Assembly (NCBI GenBank): GCA_023079485.1
Contig: CM041089.1
Location: forward strand, 12,291,001 to 12,355,000
DNA length: 64,000 nucleotides
Direction of reading: 5' to 3'
Source: Archilochus colubris
Lineage: Eukaryota > Chordata > Aves > Apodiformes > Trochilidae
Shown here one piece after another: positions 39,001 through 51,583 of the stretch. The translations under genes were made by a program, and so were the position numbers. Each line of letters opens with the position of its first letter. Within the stretch, counting starts at the first letter, position 1. The notes under the pieces are model-generated. The model made no database searches and had not been told where the DNA came from. It was given only the letters and a program-made list of their open reading frames with translations.

Positions 39001-42000
39001 TTATCTTACCTTAGCATTAAACATGCTTTTAGGGATCTGCAGGACTTCTCTTAAAGAATGGAATGTGTGACTGCCTTTTCAATTTGCATTGGATGAAAAG
39101 CAAATGCAAAATATTTGTTCACACTCTGTAACAGGATGGGCTCAGCTGCACTTGCACTCTGAGGAGGGTTTAGCATAAAAGTCTGAACTCCAATTTCAGT
39201 TTGGCAAATGGTTTTTAGTTCTTCTAAAAGCCTCAACCAAAACCTTAGATATGAACCTTCCCTCTAGATTTTGCAGTCTGGTCTCATGTCTGACTGTTGG
39301 CTGCAGTAAATCTAACCCAGCCAAAAGCCAGGGCTGTTCCAGTCTGCTATGGCTGCTGAAAAGACTGGAACAGAAACTGAAGTTTCTCTGTTCAACATTC
39401 ATTCCCCAGAAGGTCAGCTAAGTTTCATGGGGCAGCTTTCAAAGGGAGGTTTAATTTCTGTGAATATAAGTTTTACTGGCTTTAAAATTATCAGAAAGGG
39501 AAGGCCTTAATGGAGTCAAAAAGGTTGACACATCCTTCTGTAATTACTTCCTTTTCACCTGAATCAAAGAAATAGGAGGTTCTGTAGTGAAGGAAGTGCT
39601 TGTGCCACCAGTCCTAGGATCCAGAACAAAAGGTGATGTAGAAAAGGTTCTGTGAACCATCACCATGTTCTCAACTAATGTAAAAATGCCACTGTTCATT
39701 GATTTCAAATCTGGACCATAGCTAGGAAGGACTTTGTTCTGGTAGCACTGCCTGCTGTACAAACACAAACGAAGGAGAGGAATTACACACCAAGGAATGT
39801 CAGCTGTGTACATGGGAAATGGACCATAATTTTGAAGCAGCTGCAGTAAAATATCTTATGAACTCAGAAGCAAACACAATGCAAATTTTTATGGTTTCTT
39901 TAAAACATTTGATGGGTTTTAGTTCTCTTAGTTTGGAGGAAATTTTTCTTAATGTTATTTTATTTTTGCTCTTATTGTAAAGAAAAAAAAAATACAGCTC
40001 TAGATAGACTACAAATGAAAAAAGGTGGTTGGTTGGCAGGAATGCCAAATCATCTGTGGCTTGTATTGTTTCTGTGGTGACATTATGCTGCTGTAGGATG
40101 AGCTACTGGAGAGATGTGACTGCTCAGCAGCAAAGCTGAAGCCCCAGACCAGTCTCCTATAAGAGGGATGCAGGGGCTGAGCCACTGGGACTGCAGTGGG
40201 AGCACTGGGCCAATTTGGATCAGTCAAAAGCAGAGAGAGCATCAGGAAAGAAAATAAACCTTTTCCTGACAGCTAAAAAGCAGGAAACCAAAGCCAAGCT
40301 GGGCAATGGTGCTGAATCAGCACAAACACAGGGATCTGGACCTTGCTTGTGCAGGCTGGACTTAGGTCTTGCTCCTAATGCACCTGGGGAGGCTTCCTCC
40401 AAGTCTCCAGTTCTGTCAGGGTCAGGCCAGCAGAATCTGAAGTTTTATTTAATAAAACTCCAAATCTTAGAAACAAACAAACAAACCCAAGGAAGGAAAA
40501 AGCACGTGCCCTTGGGAAAGCAGTAGTTCTGCCTTGCTGAGACTGCAGACGTGGCTGGTCTGTCCTGAACACTGCTCTCCATGTCTTGTACCCATGCAAG
40601 CCCCCCAACTCCAGGCCCTCTCCCACATGTTCCAGGCAGAGTGCACTGAAAGATGGGACTGAAGCAGCTGCTCTCCCATGGGAGTCAAACATTTTGCCAC
40701 ATTTGAAAGGCTCCAGCACTTCCTTTACCATGATTGTAAAGGTCACCACATGCAGTATGGCCACTCGATCTGGGATCTTCTATTAACACATTTTTATGCT
40801 GATTTTAATGTTTTAATTCTTTGTTTGGAATGTATTTTTTTCCTCATTTCTTCTGTGTGTAACAGCAATTAAAAATATTAATTTACTGAGTATTTTTCCT
40901 GTGCAGATATGATGTCTCCTTGCTCATTTTCTGTTTCTGGGACAGTTTCAGCATGCAGTATGTAGCCTGCTATACCCCTGTAGCAGGCAGTTTTGTGCCA
41001 TGGTTATGCCCATCAGTTGTGTGGCTCTGCCCTGCAGCAGCTGAAGCAGATTGACACTGTCACAGCCAGCTACTTTCTTAAGGAAAATAAAAAATTGGGA
41101 CTTTCTATGATTCTATACTATTCCTGCTTGGGAAGCCCTGAAACAGAGCCATATGCACCCCACAGAGCACATCCAACACAAACCACCACTGCCACAATGG
41201 ACCCACAGGCAATGGGTGCCTCTCCTGCAGGGAGAGGGCATCTTGGTGCAAAGGATTGCTCTGGGAAGGATTTCTCTGGGGAGGACTGCTGACCAGAAAT
41301 CCCAAACAGATAGACAAGTCTCTCTTTCCTCCCATCCCAGCACAATTTCCAGAAGGACAAAGTAGGGTACTACAGACATTTTTCTCTGTCTGGGGATCTG
41401 ATGCCAGTTTCTTCAGCTGTTTGATGCAGTGGCACAGATACTTTGTTTCATTAATCCTGAACCAGGCCATCTGTCACCAGTGGAACAGGTTCCAGGATTT
41501 ATAGCATTGAAACAGAGCATGTAACTACTCCCTGCCCAATAAATGGATCTGTTTGCAGGATTAGTAAGAGACTCCTTCACACTCCTGCTCTGAGGTGGGG
41601 TGGCTCCTGATGGGAGAATGAATCAGTACCAGGAAAATTATTTTCAAAACAGCCAAAAGGGATTAAAAGGAGGCAAAAGCAGATGTTGCTTTCCTATTTC
41701 TTTAATTTGGTCTTTCACAATTCCTTTCAAAAACTTAGAGGCCTGCTGGGAGGAGCATCCTGTTTCCCTACACCTCCTTCCTTGCTCTGGATGGAACAAA
41801 GGTGGCAAGATATTCTCTGTGTATCTGGCTGGCCACTGCTTTGCTTTTATTCCACAATGGCTCCTGGAAGAATTCACTCTAAATTAGAAGAACCAGCTCC
41901 AATAGATACATATGTTTATTTACCTGTCAGACTGTTGATCTAACAAGGGTTCACATATTCTGGAGTTCCTTATCTGGTTTTGTCAACCAGCACTAAGTTC

Positions 42001-45000
42001 CTGGACCCTTCTGGGTCTCCATTTGTACCTCCTATTGCCAGCTCTTTCACAAAGGAACTTACTCACTTGCAAAGCTGCAGACTGTATTTATTTTCTTGGT
42101 ATTGCAAGGACTGAAGTACTTCAGATTTATGGCTTACTCTGTTTGTGTGCACTCTGACATAATGAAGCTTAGGTTGTTAAGGCTGTCCTGCTGGGCTATC
42201 TGGGGACATGGAGACAGAACCCAAGTCTCTTCTTGAACTCAGAGGCAGGATCCTCACTGACCAGTGCAGAAGCAAACTGATACATAAAAGAGAGAACTGC
42301 AATCTTTGGCTCCTTTTATTACCATTAAAATAGATTAGCAGATGGTATTAGAAGTATCACCTTTAACATGCACCCTGCTGTCCAAAACCACTTACAGGGA
42401 AGCAAGACAGAAAAATCAGCAGTGTCCCTGCTCTGGGTTTTCCTGACCATCACAGAAGCCAAGGGCAGTTGCATTTTGAGCCCCACAAAGACAACTCCAC
42501 AGCCACAGCAATGCTGTTCTGCGTGCTGGGCCAGGCAGAGCTCTTGCCACTAATTACATCTTGTGTTTTGGCTGATGCAAACTTTCTGTCACTGTATTTA
42601 TCATCTTAAGAAAAAAATAAAGGAGTAAGTAACATAATCACTGCAATCAACCCTATGTTTTGAGTGCAAGTCTCTCAAAGTTCTGGCTAAAAATGCTTTA
42701 TAAAACTTTCTTTTTTTCTTTTATAAAGCTGTGTAAAGGAAAAAGCAGTCTGGTCACAGTTTTTATAGGAAGTGAACAAATTTAGGCAGTTCTCATTTTC
42801 ATTCTCATTTCCCCTTGTTAAGTTTATCATTGTTCCATGTAATTCAGGTTGGGTCTAACAAGCTTTGTGTTTCTGCAACCTGCCACCTCCTAATCTAAAG
42901 AAAGTGGCATTCACCCCTTCTGAGCTACACCAGCAGGAAAGGTGCTGCTGTGTGCCACAGAGGTGCAGCAATGGCCTGTTTGGTTTTGCACATATTAAGA
43001 AAAAGGCTGAAACTGAAAACATGGGTAAGAAGAACTCAAGAGTCCTTCCTTAAAGAAGTGAGACACAAGAGTGAATTTTAAGAGGAGTGGAGACAGATAC
43101 CTGAGGAACAGAGGTTAAGCTCCCATGGGCTCAGCACAGCTATTCAACTCAGCCTTGTCCCTTAGCTTATGTATTACTGATTTCTCTTAGGGCAGCCTGT
43201 CACCAGGTAAAGAATGTGGAAAGTCTCTAAAAAAACTTAAGAAAGTCTTCCAAGTCCTGGTCTGAAGGAAGCCCCAGCCTAACAAAGAGCTCTTTTGTAT
43301 GAGGTACGATGTCCTACACAACTTGACTCCAGGTAGTTAACTACCCCTCTTCCAGAACTAAAACCAGCAAGAATATAGTTCCTGGAATCTACAATAAACC
43401 TGCAGTTCAGCTCAATTAGAAGTGAATTCCATATCTTCTCAAGTTAGTTTTACAGCCTCTTACTCTGCTCTCCCACCTCACTCAGCTGCCAGTACCCCTT
43501 GTAGCAGAGAGACTTTCCCAAGAGACTGCCCAGATCAAGGCAAGGAGGAGCCTCAAGGGACCTCAGAAAAGGGCTCCCATTAAAGGATCTGAATACACAT
43601 GAGCTCCTCACCCACACAGTGCTTTTGCAAGCCTTGTTCTTTAGCCAGCTCTGCCTGTAAACAGGCTGCTTTGAATAACTTTTGTTCTCATTGTAACAGT
43701 CCTCACCTCAGCAAGCTTTGGGTGGCAAGGCAGAAGGTGAGTTGTACCCAGCAATCAGATCTTGGAGTGGATATGAAGCTGTTCCTGTGCCTGCCAGCAC
43801 TCCCTGAATCCAGGTGAGCAGTGCTGCCAGGATTCCTCTGGCATCAGCGCTGCTGGCAGGAATGCCAGGCTAGGGAAAGCTCCTGATTTTAGGAACTAGG
43901 AAACTGTCCTCCAGCTATGGCCTGAAACTGTGGCTTCCTTGAGGAGTCTATCAGCATGGGAAGTGGGAGAGCCAATAACCCCAAGAATTCTTAAAGAATG
44001 GTAAAGAACTGCTTTCAGCCTTTTAGGTGGGCTGGCTATAGTTATCAAAGCATTGCCTGTATCCTACACACAAAGATAGAGGGAGTTTGCTGGAAAACCT
44101 GAGCGGGAAACCCAGGGTGCACATCCTGTCCCTGCACTGACCCACAGTGAGCTACTGCTGCTCACACAATTAAAATAAAAACAAAAGAGAGAAGGAAGAG
44201 AGGAACATGAAATGTCTGATTTTCTTCCTTTTCACGTGTTGGAAATTTTTACTAGTTTTTATATAATGTTGGCAAAATCCTACCATTTCACAAAGGAAGA
44301 GAACAGATTTATGCAGTGCAGTGTCTGTGTTATCTGCAAAACAAGCACAAACTGTTGTCAGAATGCAGCAGCTGCCTGCTTGCAGGTGCTAAGTATGCTA
44401 CAGGTGCAGGACAAGCCTGGCTAGGGACTGGGAAAAGGCCATCTTTGCTTTTGAGGGAATTCCTGAGACCTGCTAGCCAATATGTGCCATTTTAAGGGAC
44501 TCAATACTGCTTTCAAGCAAGTAACTTCAGAAGACAAAATCAGGACTAGGCTGCTTTTTGGATATGAAGGTAAGTTCTTGCAGTGTGGCCCTTGCAGCTC
44601 CAGCAACTACAGACTGAGCAACTCTTTCTTTGTGGACAAAGCTAAGACTGAAAGTGGCCCAGAGAAGTGGGATCCCCAGTGCAGTCCCTGGAAGGGCACT
44701 GACCCTGCTCAACAGCAGGGCATAAACTATACTCAGAGATGGGAAATCTGGGGTTGCTTAACAAACCTCCAACAAATGACAGTGGCTGCAAATCTGACGT
44801 AGCACAATCAGCTTGCAGCTGCAAGTTGTAGATAACATAAGCAGGGAGATGGTATTTGAGTTGAACCACAGCTTAGACTGGGATGTGATGCTAATATTGC
44901 CCTGGCATTCAGGGTCACTGTTGAGTGGGCTTGCTGAGGAAAGCACAGCTGATGGCCCAGTTGTTGACTCCTGGTGTGGTTCTTCAGTGGGGTGATGAAC

Positions 45001-45344
45001 TGGGAAGCACAGTCCTTCCCGGGATACTGCATCCTTACACTGCTGAGGACAGAGTCACTATGGGCTCCTTCACACTGCACTTTCTGTTGCACATGGAAAC
45101 ACAGAGCCAGTGCCATCAAGACAGAGTCTCCTCCTGTGTGAGTACAAATCCAAAGAGCTGGGTATAACATGTCATGACCTGGACATTCTTTCCCACCATG
45201 GAAAACTCAGGGAGGAGGAAGAATAAACAAACTGTTGCATTACTCTCAGTATCTTACCAGCATACCTATCTCAACATATAAACAAATGCAAGCTGAAAAG
45301 CAAGAGAAGGAAACAGAAATCTCATTGTCCCATTAATCTGCCAT
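39001..45344. other. Intergenic, no gene recognised
   Basis: 6.3 kb without a supportable exon. Minus frames at 40,375-40,764 and 41,105-41,470 and the plus frame at 44,482-44,802 reach 106-129 codons but show no domain motif. The stretch should contain the 3' part of IGSF22 if that gene were intact; I could not identify any such exon. Confidence 0.4.
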
Positions 45345-45475
45345 GCAACTGTAAGCAAGCAATTAATTTCTTTGTTTCTTGGTCAGTAAATAAGGTGTAA
45401 GGTTTTTGCTTCATGGGGATATAGCGATGCCTTTCCTCATTAAACCGTAAAAAGCTTCTGGATATTTGGCTCCCA
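45345..45475 (+). mobile_element. Probable MIR-like SINE relic
   Basis: AACTGTAAGCAAGCAATTAA, then TTTCTTTGTTTCTTGGTCAG and TAAATAAGG, follows the MIR core pattern (gtgacc-ttgggcaag-cactt...cctcagtttc...ctgtaaaatggg) with heavy divergence. Boundaries are approximate. Confidence 0.45.
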
Positions 45476-48316
45476 AGGCACTTTAGAAATGCATGATTAA
45501 ATTACACCCAATTATAAACCAAAGCAGGTGATCTTGTAAAGGCAGGGTTATTGCTCTGCTGGTGTTGCTCTGAGGTATTAATAGTCTACAGAATGCCTGG
45601 GGGAATCAAGGGGAACTGCATATGCAATTTAATATCCCGTATCCACTGCAAATCTTCAATTTTCAGCCTGTATTTAAACACCCTTCCTGACGTCTTTATT
45701 ATCTCCTTTTGCATTGGCATGGGTCCCATCAGGTGAATCCTCTGGATGCTAATATAGCCCTGTATGGCAAATTCTCTTACAAGCCCTTGTTCTCAGAAAT
45801 CAGCTTATCTCCTCAACCTCCAGAGTTTTCCTGCTGTCTCTCAGGTTTGCCCAGACAAACCTTGTGACTCGCCATTTGTAATTAGGCATAGGAAATGAGT
45901 TCACATTTGCTTGTGTCCTGCTGTCTTGCCTGAAGGCAGGCAGGCTGTTACCAAGGGAATGCACTGCAAGGAAGGCACAACCAGCCTACCTTTCCTCCAT
46001 TTACTGCTCTTTTGTACTCCCCTGTGTACACAGAAGTACTGAAGTTACTTCAGATTCTGTAAGATCCAGGCCTGGAGTACCTTCCATAGAAGAAGTGACT
46101 ACAGCCACATAGCTGGAAGTGCCCTCTGAGCTGCACGTTACAGATCACTACTAATTTGGCTTGAGCAAGGAGCAAGGGAAAAAAGGAGAAGGCATTTACC
46201 TGATGGGATGACTTCTGAATGTTTAAATTAATGTGTTTATAGAGACTTCTTTACAACTTGATCACTCCCTTGTGTCACTCAAGGTTTAATCAAGAATTAT
46301 TTCCCCTCAGTGAGCAGGAACTGAAGTTGTATGCTCAAAAAGTTCTGCTTTCCCTGATGACCACAGCTATACCAGTTTCCACACTTAGCCAGGTTTTTTT
46401 TCTAAATTATGTGCACCTACATCTATCTATTACAATATTCCATTGACACTTTAAGCTATTTATTGAGGGTAACTTAGAGCCTTTTTTTTCTGAAAGGCTT
46501 TAATTATATACTCATGTAGAGTAAGAATTCTCTATAACTGGTACAAAGTAAAATCTGCCCATTTCAGCATTTCTCAGGCTGCTGTAATCCTTTGGAGTTT
46601 GTGATTTTGATCAGTCCAGAGCTAGGCACTGATCAGTTAACACTAGAAATCCAGTATTAAATTAAAAGAATGCAAGCAACTTCCATCAAGTCTGCATGAA
46701 TTTTATCTGCTTTCAAAAGGGGTGATGGGGGACTGATGAAAGGAGCATATCAACATGTGTGAGAAATTCTTTTCATTATCATACATTAGGACCTTTGGCA
46801 ACTTAAACATGAACATTAAGCACTAAAGGGATCTACACCTTAGGGCACTTTTCTCATGTTGATCTCTGCTGTTTGCATATACTCAATTTCCCCCAAGAGG
46901 GAATCTTTAATTGTGCCCTTATCTGAATAGTTACACATTTTAGAGTGAGTAGCAGCACACTTTCAGGTACTTAAAACAGAACTACACTTACAGCAATCAG
47001 TATATTAAGGCTGTCTTTGGTTAAGCTGTAAACACAACGTAGCCCATCCTATTGTGCCAGGCTGGGATTTGCCACATTCCCTCAGACTTCAGGCATAAAT
47101 GCAGAGATCCAACCATCATATAGGTGTTGAGGAAAACATGTAAAGACACAAATCAGTGAAGGAAACATTCAGCAAGAGGCTGAGGAGAGGGTGAGAAGTC
47201 CAGGGCCTGCACAGGTCACAGCTAACCCAGAACTCATTCTGAATCCTCCAGAAAAGCATCCACTTGCAGTCTGATACCTGGAGACACACACCCATTTGCA
47301 CAACTCTCTCATCACCCATCAGTGTTCCCAAGTGACCACTGTTTTTTTTTTAAATCTGCTTTTGGACTGAGATAAAACAAGAAGAAATTTCAGCTCACAA
47401 ACTGCTGAAGAACAATATAAATTTTAGGGGTTCAGGCAACCCCTTAACTAGGTCTAACCTTTAGTGGTCTGCTGTATTTTCATATTTTTCTCTTTAAGGA
47501 AGAGATGGAATTGTCATGCACATAATGAGGGAAAACCATATAATTTGCTTTCCACTAGATTATGCTCTATAGCTTGGTATAATCATACATGCTGGGGAAA
47601 AATACCTTCATATCTTGCTCCACTGACTTCAGTGAGACTGCCCATGATTTATTGAACTTGACAGAGCAACCAAGCCCTTTACAATCTGGCCTTCAAGCAA
47701 GGTTATACCTTCATTCAGTTTTGTAAAAAACCTCAGTAACTGAAAAAACTGCTTCAAAAAGCATTTCCACTATTTGCTATGAGTAATAATGGTGCTTTAA
47801 GGAGGGTATTTTTGGTTAGTGTGATTGATTGTAACTTAATTAATGTGAAAGTCCAACATTTTGAATGAGAGGAAAGAATCCAAGAAACAACCAAAATATT
47901 AACAGAAAAAGAAAAGCAAAAGTCTTGTTAGTCAGATGCTGCTGCTGATAGGAACACTCCCATGTGTTATACAAGCTGTGCTAAGCACAGATCATATGGT
48001 TGCTGTCTGATGGATACAACAAAGTCAGTCACTTGTTTAACTCAATTCCAGTCTAAGTCAGGGAAAAACACTCAGATTTAGGTAGGGAGAAAGGTAAATA
48101 TAGATACTTGAAATTCAGCACCCAAATCCATGGGTGTGACTTTCAGAGGTGCTGAGTGTTCTGCCCTCGTTGTTGCTGAAAATCTCCCTTTGGATAGCCT
48201 GGATCAACATGTGTCTTGCTAGATGCCAGAGTGACATTTTCCTTGTCTCAGCTTTGCATTCAAAGCTTATCTAACTCCCCTTGTGCTTATATAAAATATA
48301 ATAATATTGGTCTGAC
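45476..48316. other. Intergenic or former IGSF22 intron, no exon recognised
   Basis: AT-rich sequence. A minus frame near 46,390-46,290 reads FLLTEGK then a stop, weakly reminiscent of the end of a fibronectin III strand, but the support is too thin for a call. A T-run lies at 47,341-47,350. Confidence 0.35.
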
Positions 48317-48470
48317 CTTAGATGGGTTCCTTGGTGGCTGGACACAAAGACTGCTGCCTTTCTTCCTTTTTTTTCTGTGTTGTAGCCTTGGACTGGGAAG
48401 TTCCAGGTGATGGTTACATCTTCTTTCCTGGTATCTACAAATTCTGGCTGAGACACCTGCCTCAGAGGCT
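48317..48470 (-). pseudogene. IGSF22: IGSF22 relic: fibronectin III first-half exon
   Basis: The acceptor TTCTTCTGTGCAG precedes 48,470 and a possible donor (CTAAG|GTCAGA) follows 48,317, giving a 154-base exon. The frame starts PLRQVSQPEFVDTRKEDVTI and continues TWNFP, the A and B strands of an FN3 domain with its tryptophan. GYNTEKKGRK follows, which fits the C strand. The DGG-type loop expected between them is missing, so there is a small in-frame deletion. This piece has no stop, and taken alone could still be coding. Confidence 0.6.
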
Positions 48471-48807
48471 CTGCACAGAAGAAAATTCAATTAGCACAAT
48501 GTTAGCACAATTTATTGACTCCAAATTGTGTGTCTGTGTTATGTGTGTATAAACAGGGTAACTGATATGTTAAGGTTTACTGGTGGTCACAGCCTTTTTC
48601 TAAGGACTCTTTGTTTGCCACCTATTTCCCTTTGTCACTTCAAATGTTGAAACCCTTTCATTCTTGCACCTATTCTGAAAATGAGCTCTTTCTGCAATGC
48701 ATTATGGAGCAGCTCAGAAATTCCTTCCCTAACCCACAGAAAGTTTGGACAAAAATGCAAAGTTTTAGGTGAGAACCAGTATATATTACTTCATTTTGGT
48801 CATTTTC

Positions 48808-48897
48808 TAACCAAAATGTTTCAATAGGCCAAACTTGTACTGTATCTTCTGTGATACATTCTGGTCCTGGGGAAAGGAAGTGGCAAATCCTCTTCCA
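48808..48897 (-). pseudogene. IGSF22: IGSF22 relic: fibronectin III second-half exon, frameshifted
   Basis: The exon begins after GGATCCCCAG with WKRICHFLSPGPECITEDT, the C' to E strands of an FN3 domain. The next recognisable strand, YKFGLLKHFG (equivalent to the Y-x-F-R-V...N-x-x-G strand), is in another frame and runs into TAG. A short deletion and frameshift near 48,847 separate them. The first half of this domain was not found upstream, where a run of 18 T (minus: A) interrupts the region. Confidence 0.6.
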
Positions 48898-49006
48898 CTG
48901 GGGATCCCAATCCACAGAGAGAAAATGGTAACAGGAGGTACCTGAACCCCAACTCCCAGAAGATAGTTCAGCAGTGTTTTCTCACTAAGTTACTTTTGGC
49001 TGACAT

Positions 49007-49023
49007 TTTTTTTTTTTTTTTTT
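49007..49023. repeat. Poly-T tract
   Basis: An uninterrupted run of 17-18 T lies in a former intron of the IGSF22 relic, next to the FN3 fragment at 48.9 kb. On the minus strand it is poly-A, so it could be a retroposition tail, but no element precedes it. Confidence 0.8.
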
Positions 49024-49334
49024 GGCTGCAGCACAAAATGTTTTTAAGCATTCCCTTTGAAACGATCTTCCCTCCTCCCCCACAATATTTTCCCAGAGAA
49101 AGCCACTTTTCATTGCTGCTGTACCCTATCATTGTGCTGTACCCTTCCGTAAGTGATGCTGGAACAGCACATTAGTCAGCCCTCTCTTGGGGCTGTATGA
49201 GGGGGTTCTGAGTCCACAAACACTTGCAGTGAAAGGACCTGGGTATTTGTTTGATCCTGGCTGTCGATCTAACCACAAAGCAGCTTCTAAGCTCTGTCCT
49301 TGCAATTTGTCCCCTGAAGCACAGGTGACAGTGT

Positions 49335-49613
49335 TCTTGTGGGGGCTGGCAAAGAGGAAGAGGTTCTTCAGCAAAAAATTCTTCTTCTTCCAGGGGCTTG
49401 ATGAGGCCCTGCACCTGTATTCTGAATGAGTAAGCTTTCCCTTCTTCCACTTTCTCTGTAACAAATGTGCAGTTGCTCTTCACCACCACTACTATGAACC
49501 ACCTCCAGCCATCCTTGACAACAAAAGGAGTCACCTGCTTTCCCCCATTGCTTCTGAGTGCTTTCCAGCTCATTTTACATTTTCCTCAAGTATTACAGGA
49601 ACTCTGTTTTCTC
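49335..49613 (-). pseudogene. IGSF22: IGSF22 relic: fibronectin III exon, frame still open
   Basis: After a CCCCCCAG acceptor the frame reads RVPVILEENVKMSWKALRSN, then GGKQVTPFVV, WRWFIVVVVKSNCTF and VEEGKAYSFRIQ, ending near GLIKPLEEEEFFAEEP. This is a whole FN3 domain in order: the tryptophan, the NGG loop, the hydrophobic core and the EGKAY-FRI strand. Compared with a typical domain, several residues are missing between FVV and the WRW segment and about two in the FRI strand to G turn, all in frame. No stop occurs. The donor is not evident; the left limit is approximate. Confidence 0.65.
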
Positions 49614-49920
49614 CTGGGGGGTTTTTAGTCTGTCTGCAGTGTGAGCAACTGACCAGAGTGACGTGGAGGGCTATTATCTATTTACACCTGTCATGGTGTA
49701 AATCAGTGTAGATTACAGCAAAACTAAACCTCTTGAATCACTGGATTTGACAACTCTGAGTCTGCCTCCCTGCAAGATTTCTAAAAAGAAAGTCTGGATT
49801 ACAGTGTCTGTAACCCAACATACCTACCAGTGATTGTTCTGCTATAAAATGGTTTGTTTAGGACATACTAACAAGGCTGAGGTAAGGACTGTCAGCAGCC
49901 AGGCACAGTTATCTTCCAGA

Positions 49921-50076
49921 TCTAATGGCTCCACTGTCTTCACTCACACAGATGTTGATGGTGAATGCAGACACTGGCTTTCTCCAGCACCACTTTATCT
50001 TCCTGACACCTCAATACTATCTCTGAACCTGTGACTTTGGGCATTGGCTTTGCCTTGAAGGCCACCTTGATGCTTG
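49921..50076 (-). pseudogene. IGSF22: IGSF22 relic: immunoglobulin I-set exon, three frames
   Basis: The acceptor CAAACTCCTACAG precedes 50,076. Frame one reads SIKVAFKAKPMPKVT; frame two continues FRDSIEVSGR; DKVVLEKAS returns to frame one; a further shift gives SAFTINICVSEDSGAIR. These four blocks in order are strands B to F of a single I-set domain (K-P-x-P-x-V-T-W, then D-x-G). The tryptophan codon after KVT has lost one base. At least three shifts within 150 bases cannot be read through, so this exon is inactivated. Confidence 0.75.
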
Positions 50077-50579
50077 CTGTAGGAGTTTGCAGAGTTGGTG
50101 TGTACAGCAAAGAGCTTGAGGACAGATTCTTCAAGGACAGGAGAATGTGGAGAGCAGAAGACATCAGAAAGCTGCTGCTGAAAATACAGCTTAATGTCTT
50201 TCCTGTGTCTGCAAGTTTCCAGAAAAGGGAATCCAAAGCTGGACCTTTCATACACCCCTTCATGTTTTTAATACAAGAATCCTGTATTTATTTTGTAAAA
50301 CTCTTTGGGGACACTCAACATCTTCAGTGTGTTTTGATTCAGTGAATTTAGTTCTGTTTCTTGCACAGGGAGCTGGCTGACCTCCTTTAGCTGTTCAGCT
50401 CAGTGGAAAAAGAACCTCTGGGAAATAGCAAGCCCCAAAGCTCCTCACTTCCCTAGGGTCTGGAGGTTTGATTCCAGGCAGATACTAAGTTTTGCAATGC
50501 AGAAGTAGAAGAGCTTTGTACTGTTCATGGTAAATATGATAGAATCAACGTTAGACACATCTTGCAAAGAAAGCACTTC

Positions 50580-50726
50580 CCTCATTCCATCCCTGGAAAC
50601 ATTCAAGAATGGGTTGGAGGGGGCTTTGAGCAACTAGGTCCAGTGGCAGGAGTCCCTTTCCCCCATGCAGGGGGGTTGGAACTAGATGATCTTCAAGCTC
50701 TCTTCCAACCCAATCCACTCTGATTC
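50580..50726 (+). mobile_element. CR1 LINE 3'-end fragment, plus orientation
   Basis: CATCCCTGGAAACATTCAAG near the start, GGGGGTTGGAACTAGATGAT, and CTCTTCCAACCCAATCCACT near the end match the avian CR1 3' UTR in order. It is inserted antisense within the IGSF22 relic, 3' of the 53.7 kb Ig exon and just upstream (minus sense) of the 50.0 kb Ig exon. Confidence 0.88.
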
Positions 50727-51409
50727 ACTTGTTACAGGGTAATATGGGGAAATGTTAAGATATCCTGCACACAATAAGTAAAACTAACCAGGTTCCTAAA
50801 CTTACTTTGTGGTTTTCCTTCTATTTTGTCACACGATGTGTACGTTTAGAAATTACAGTCTTCTGCTGAAAGTCATTAAAAGGCATTAAAAAATACTTTT
50901 CAATGCAGGAAAACCAACCCTTCCAATACCAAAGCTTTGCTGTGGATTAGCTCTTACTGCAACACAGGTATGAGAAATATTTGGTGCTACAGCCACAGCA
51001 TCTTTACTGCTCTCTTTGTCCCAGTGTCTGTGCAGTGGTATTGATCACCTTGATTCAGCAGAGCCATATTCCTGTGCTGCAGATGGGTCTGGGAGTCCAT
51101 CTGCTGCCATCTGGCTGCCAAGAGCTGAGTAATACATACACACAGTTACAGATTTCAAGCCACAGTTTCAGAAGAGGTGTTTTTGTTGTTGCTCATAACA
51201 ATAGTGTTTGAAAGTAAAGACTCAGGCCAAAATTCTTGATCATTGATTTGTAAACAGAGAAACCTGTGTTTAGTCACTTAAAATCAACCAGCATGACTGT
51301 TCAGTTTTCTTCCCCTGGGAAACAAGCAGAAAGAGGTTTTGCTCATGCACACAGGTGAGTGCAGGCCCAGGTGAGGAGAGCTGGTGAAGCACTGATCCTC
51401 CAAGTGTCT

Positions 51410-51583
51410 GTGTAGAGAGCAGAAGGAGATGAGGTGGCTGCCTCCAGTGGCAAGTGCTGCTCCACCCTCTGCCCCCTTGGCTCTGAACCAGTCCCTCCAG
51501 TCATGCTCCTCTCCTATTCTGTCAGTCAGGAGTTTGTAGATGGCTTGCTGTTTCTCTACCCACACCCTTTTCACATCCATAAT
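51410..51583 (-). pseudogene. Candidate IGSF22 exon relic (uncertain)
   Basis: A strong acceptor (CCTCAACCTTCTTGTCAG) is followed by an open frame reading MDVKRVWVEKQQAIYKLL then TDRIGEEHDWRDWFRAKGA. The composition (charged, helical) looks coding and it lies between recognised Ig exons on the same strand, so it may be a linker exon. I do not recognise the sequence and see no clear donor; the left boundary is arbitrary. Confidence 0.3.

Noticed and set aside
41105..41140. TTTCTATGATTCTATACTAT resembling a CR1 terminal repeat
   Set aside because: The adjoining sequence does not match the CR1 3' UTR on either side.
46290..46400. Minus reading FLLTEGK followed by a stop, FN3-like
   Set aside because: Only seven residues resemble an FN3 strand and the preceding strands are not recognisable.
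47116..47331. Minus 71-codon frame with a tryptophan-rich stretch (CKWMLFWRIQ)
   Set aside because: It does not fit the Ig or FN3 spacing and has no exon context.
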